Source: Aidingimonas lacisalsi (lineage in GTDB: Bacteria; Pseudomonadota; Gammaproteobacteria; Pseudomonadales; Halomonadaceae). Taken from it: 64,000 bases of DNA. How positions within the stretch are numbered: the first letter of the stretch is position 1; each line of letters starts with the position of its first letter. Below the pieces are notes generated by a model. It ran no database searches. It saw nothing but the letters and a program-made list of their open reading frames with translations, and was not told where the DNA came from. Below are positions 61,251-64,000 of the stretch, piece by piece. Location of the stretch: NCBI RefSeq assembly GCF_008079445.1, contig NZ_VRYH01000001.1, forward strand, positions 186,001 through 250,000, in the 5' to 3' direction. A program made the translations under genes and the position numbers.

Positions 61251-62882
61251 ATGGCTGACACTACTGCCGGTATCGGCCGCAATGCGGATGTCGAACACTG
61301 GGACGTTGAAGATCCGACATTCTGGGAACAACAAGGCAAACGGATCGCCTACCGTAACCTGTGGATTTCGATCCCGTGCCTGCTGGTCGCCTTTGGTTAC
61401 TGGCAGATGTGGGGGATGCTCACGGTTCAGATGAACAATCTCGGCTTTCCCTTCTCGGAGGCAGAACTTTTCACACTGGTGGGTATTGCCGGACTATCCG
61501 GTGCGACACTGCGCATCCCTGCCTCTTTCATGATTCGCATCGCCGGGGGCCGGAATACCATCTTCCTGACCACGGCCCTGATGATCATTCCTTGTCTGGG
61601 CGCCTATCTGGCACTGCAAAGCCAGGATACACCGCTCTGGGCATTCCAATTACTGGCTCTCGTATCCGGTGTCGGTGGCGGCAATTTCGCCTGCTCGATG
61701 GCCAATATTTCCTCGTTCTTTCCCAAACACCAACAAGGTCTTGCCTTGGGGCTCAATGCCGGACTGGGCAACCTGGGCGTAACCGGCATGCAGATACTGA
61801 TTCCGCTGTCGATGACCGCGGCGATATTCGCCGGCCTATCGGGCACCCCCATGGCGCTCGAGCGAGCCAGCGGCACATTGATCGGTCGTATTCCCGAAGG
61901 GACCGATACCTGGTTGCAGAACCCGGGGTTCCTGGGGGTTGTCGTATTGATCCCACTCAGTGCCGCGGCCTGGTTCGGCATGAACAACATCCGTTCCATC
62001 ACCCCCAATCCCGGGCCTCCACTGGCCGCCTTCGGCAAGATTTTCGGTCTGTACAATCTCGGGTTGCTGACATCGGCCATCGGGCTGTACGTCATGCTGC
62101 CACCGCCGGTGGGGCTGGGCTGGTTCAACATGTGGTTCGCTCTGCCTTTGACCATCGTGCTGACACTCGGGTTGATGCGCCTGATACCCGGAGATATCAG
62201 GCCCAACATCCAGAAGCAGTTCGCCATCTTCCATGACAAACATACCTGGTCGATGAGTCTGCTCTACATTCTCACCTTCGGCTCGTTCATCGGTTTCTCG
62301 GCGGCGCTGCCACTCTCCATCGAAGTCATTTTCGGCTCGATGCTGGAACAGACAGACAACGGCGACTGGGAGCGCGTCGCCAACCCCGACGCCCCCAGCG
62401 CCATGACCTGGGCATGGATGGGACCGTTCGTCGGTGCCGCCATTCGCCCCATAGGTGGCTGGATATCCGACAAGGTAGGCGGCTCGATCGTCACGCAGGT
62501 CATTTCGGTGATCATGGTCCTTGCTTCCATCGCCACAGGGTACGTGATGATGCTGGCCTACAGCGCTACCGACCCCAACCAGTACTTCTGGTTCTTCCTG
62601 GTGCTGTTCATCGTGCTGTTCGCCGCCAGCGGTATCGGTAATGGCTCTACCTTCCGCAGCATCGGCGTGATCTTCGATGCGCAGAAGAAGGGGCCCGTCC
62701 TGGGGTGGACATCCGCGGTCGCGGCCTATGGCGCTTTCATCGCACCTCGGGTCATGGGCAAGCAGATCGAAGCTGGTTCACCGGAGTTGGCCATGTACGG
62801 CTTTGCGGCTTTCTACGCCGTTTGCCTGATCGTCAACTGGTGGTTCTATCTGCGTCGCAACGCCTACATCAAGAATCCCTGA
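61251..62882 (+). CDS. narK: Nitrate/nitrite porter, NarK/NarU (NarK2) type
   Basis: 543 residues from the ATG at 61251 (GGGGGA upstream); a GTG at 61227 with AGGAAAGGA is a possible alternative start that adds 8 residues. 12 TM segments of the NNP family. The nitrate-signature helix reads SSFFPKHQQGLALGLNAGLG, as in E. coli NarK, which fits nitrate/nitrite antiport. The polar N-terminal 40 residues (NADVEHWDVEDPTFWEQQGK) are longer than in E. coli. Followed after 20 nt by a second NNP porter. Confidence 0.9.
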   Translation: MADTTAGIGRNADVEHWDVEDPTFWEQQGKRIAYRNLWISIPCLLVAFGYWQMWGMLTVQMNNLGFPFSEAELFTLVGIAGLSGATLRIPASFMIRIAGGRNTIFLTTALMIIPCLGAYLALQSQDTPLWAFQLLALVSGVGGGNFACSMANISSFFPKHQQGLALGLNAGLGNLGVTGMQILIPLSMTAAIFAGLSGTPMALERASGTLIGRIPEGTDTWLQNPGFLGVVVLIPLSAAAWFGMNNIRSITPNPGPPLAAFGKIFGLYNLGLLTSAIGLYVMLPPPVGLGWFNMWFALPLTIVLTLGLMRLIPGDIRPNIQKQFAIFHDKHTWSMSLLYILTFGSFIGFSAALPLSIEVIFGSMLEQTDNGDWERVANPDAPSAMTWAWMGPFVGAAIRPIGGWISDKVGGSIVTQVISVIMVLASIATGYVMMLAYSATDPNQYFWFFLVLFIVLFAASGIGNGSTFRSIGVIFDAQKKGPVLGWTSAVAAYGAFIAPRVMGKQIEAGSPELAMYGFAAFYAVCLIVNWWFYLRRNAYIKNP

Positions 62883-62902
62883 TTGACGAGAGCATCCACG
62901 CT

Positions 62903-64000
62903 ATGGCGACAACGCGCTTCAAGCAGACATCGGTCCTGGTGGCCAACACCTTCGCCTTCACCATGTGCTTCATGGTATGGACGATGTTCGGCGAGATCGG
63001 CGTTCCGATTGCCGAGGAACTGGATCTCAGCGGGACCCAGTTCGGTATTCTCACCGCGGCGCCCATTCTCACCGGTGCGCTGATGCGGCTGCCGCTGGGC
63101 TCGCTGACCGACCGCTTCGGCGGCCGCCCGGTGTTCTTCATCGTGCTGGTCTGCGTAGTGCCGGCCATCTGGCTGGTGCAGTTCGCCACTCAGTACTGGC
63201 AGTTGCTGGTACTGGGCGCCTTCATCGGCCTGTCGGGCGGCGCCTTCTCGGTGGGCATCACCTACACCGCCAAGTGGTTCGAGAGGGACCGTCAGGGCCT
63301 GGCCATGGGCATCTTCGGTGCCGGCAATGCCGGAGCCGCGGTGACCAAGTACATCGCCCCCACGGCCATCGTGGTACTGGGCTGGCAGGCGGTGCCCAAC
63401 ATCTACGCGGTGATCATGCTGGTCACCGCCGTCCTGTTCTGGTTCTTCACCTATACCAATCCCTCCCATCGCAGTACGCAGCGGGTCTCGCTACGCGAGC
63501 AGGCCAGGCTGCTCAACGACCCTCGGGTATGGAAGTACTGCCAGTACTACTCGGTGGTGTTCGGCGGCTACGTGGGGGTCTCACTGTGGCTGACCCGCTA
63601 CTACATGAATGAGTACGGCATGGGCATCCAACTGGCGGCGTTGATCGCCACCATTTTCGTGCTGCCCTCCGGGGTGATCCGCGCCTTCGGTGGCTGGCTA
63701 TCCGACCGCTTCGGCGCCCACACCGTCACCTGGAGCTGCATGTGGGCCAGCCTGATCGCGCTGTTCATCATGTCCTACCCGGAGACCCACTACCGCGTAG
63801 CGGCGGCCGGTGGTGAAGGCGTGGTGGAGTTCGGCTTCGGTATCCCTGTATGGCTGTTCACCACGGCGCTGTTCGTGGTGGGCATCGCTTGGGGTATCGG
63901 CAAGGCCTCGGTGTTCAAGTACCTCTCCAACGAGTACGACGAGAACCTCGGCCTGGTCTCCGGTATCGTCGGCCTGGCCGGCGGTGTGGGTGGCTTCCTG
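62903..64000 (+). CDS. narK1: Second nitrate porter, NarK1/NasA type, cut by the window edge
   Basis: 366 codons are present without a stop. It begins MATTRFKQTSVLVANTFAFT and contains RLPLGSLTDRFGGRPVFF (MFS loop 2-3) and the nitrate signature YTAKWFERDRQGLAMGIFGA, then GNAGAAVTKY. This is the NarK1 (nitrate/proton symport) pattern, unlike the preceding NarK2-type gene. At least 9-10 TM segments are present. GAGAG lies 11 nt upstream of the ATG. Paired narK1/narK2-type genes are usual in Pseudomonas and Halomonas nar clusters. Confidence 0.88.
   Translation, partial: MATTRFKQTSVLVANTFAFTMCFMVWTMFGEIGVPIAEELDLSGTQFGILTAAPILTGALMRLPLGSLTDRFGGRPVFFIVLVCVVPAIWLVQFATQYWQLLVLGAFIGLSGGAFSVGITYTAKWFERDRQGLAMGIFGAGNAGAAVTKYIAPTAIVVLGWQAVPNIYAVIMLVTAVLFWFFTYTNPSHRSTQRVSLREQARLLNDPRVWKYCQYYSVVFGGYVGVSLWLTRYYMNEYGMGIQLAALIATIFVLPSGVIRAFGGWLSDRFGAHTVTWSCMWASLIALFIMSYPETHYRVAAAGGEGVVEFGFGIPVWLFTTALFVVGIAWGIGKASVFKYLSNEYDENLGLVSGIVGLAGGVGGFL

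Overview
The window reads as a piece of a moderately halophilic gammaproteobacterial chromosome, most likely Halomonadaceae (Halomonas sensu lato). The reasons are very acidic exported proteins, several TRAP transporters, a split class II ribonucleotide reductase (nrdJa/nrdJb) of Pseudomonas type, a Pseudomonas/Halomonas-type nar cluster and high-GC coding with clean Shine-Dalgarno sites. The genus is inferred from gene content only. No rRNA, tRNA, CRISPR array or insertion sequence was seen.

Left part (1-24 kb): transport and metabolism. A cut-off gene and an AT-rich membrane protein of unknown function are followed on the minus strand by a TRAP transporter operon that ends in a VanX-type D-Ala-D-Ala dipeptidase, preceded by a LysR regulator and nrdJab. 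A pair of NrdR-box-like operators lies upstream of nrdJa. On the plus strand come an Aap-type general L-amino-acid ABC transporter, a cystine-type ABC transporter, a lone pxpA (minus) divergent from a second TRAP transporter, and a manganese module: mntR divergent from sitABCD, with an MntR-box-like operator on the sitA promoter.

Middle part (24-33 kb): an apparent lysine/pipecolate catabolic cluster. It has pipecolate oxidase (AmaA), aminoadipate-semialdehyde dehydrogenase (AmaB), a class III aminotransferase suited to 2-aminoadipate, and HglS (2-oxoadipate dioxygenase/decarboxylase). With them are a LysR regulator and an NSS symporter that has a small MetS-like partner protein with a long tail. 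chaC follows.

Right part (33-64 kb): nitrate respiration. narGHJI plus a NifM-like parvulin on the minus strand, then a GST/MFS pair with a divergent LysR, then narXL on the plus strand, and at the far right two nitrate/nitrite porters (the second cut by the window edge). Between narL and narK, in the opposite orientation, sits a roughly 14-kb contact-dependent inhibition (CDI, two-partner secretion) island: cdiB, an 8.65-kb cdiA, and a tail of alternating lipoprotein genes and orphan CdiA C-terminal fragments.

The most interesting element is that CDI tail. All three CdiA C-termini carry GHSLG with equally spaced conserved Asp and His residues, as in class-3-like lipases. Each is followed by a gene for a diverged lipoprotein of one family. 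I read this as a lipase-type CDI toxin with periplasmic lipoprotein immunity and an array of two further toxin/immunity variants, with near-identical flanking blocks that could allow toxin switching. The enzyme activity and immunity role are inferences from sequence pattern only.
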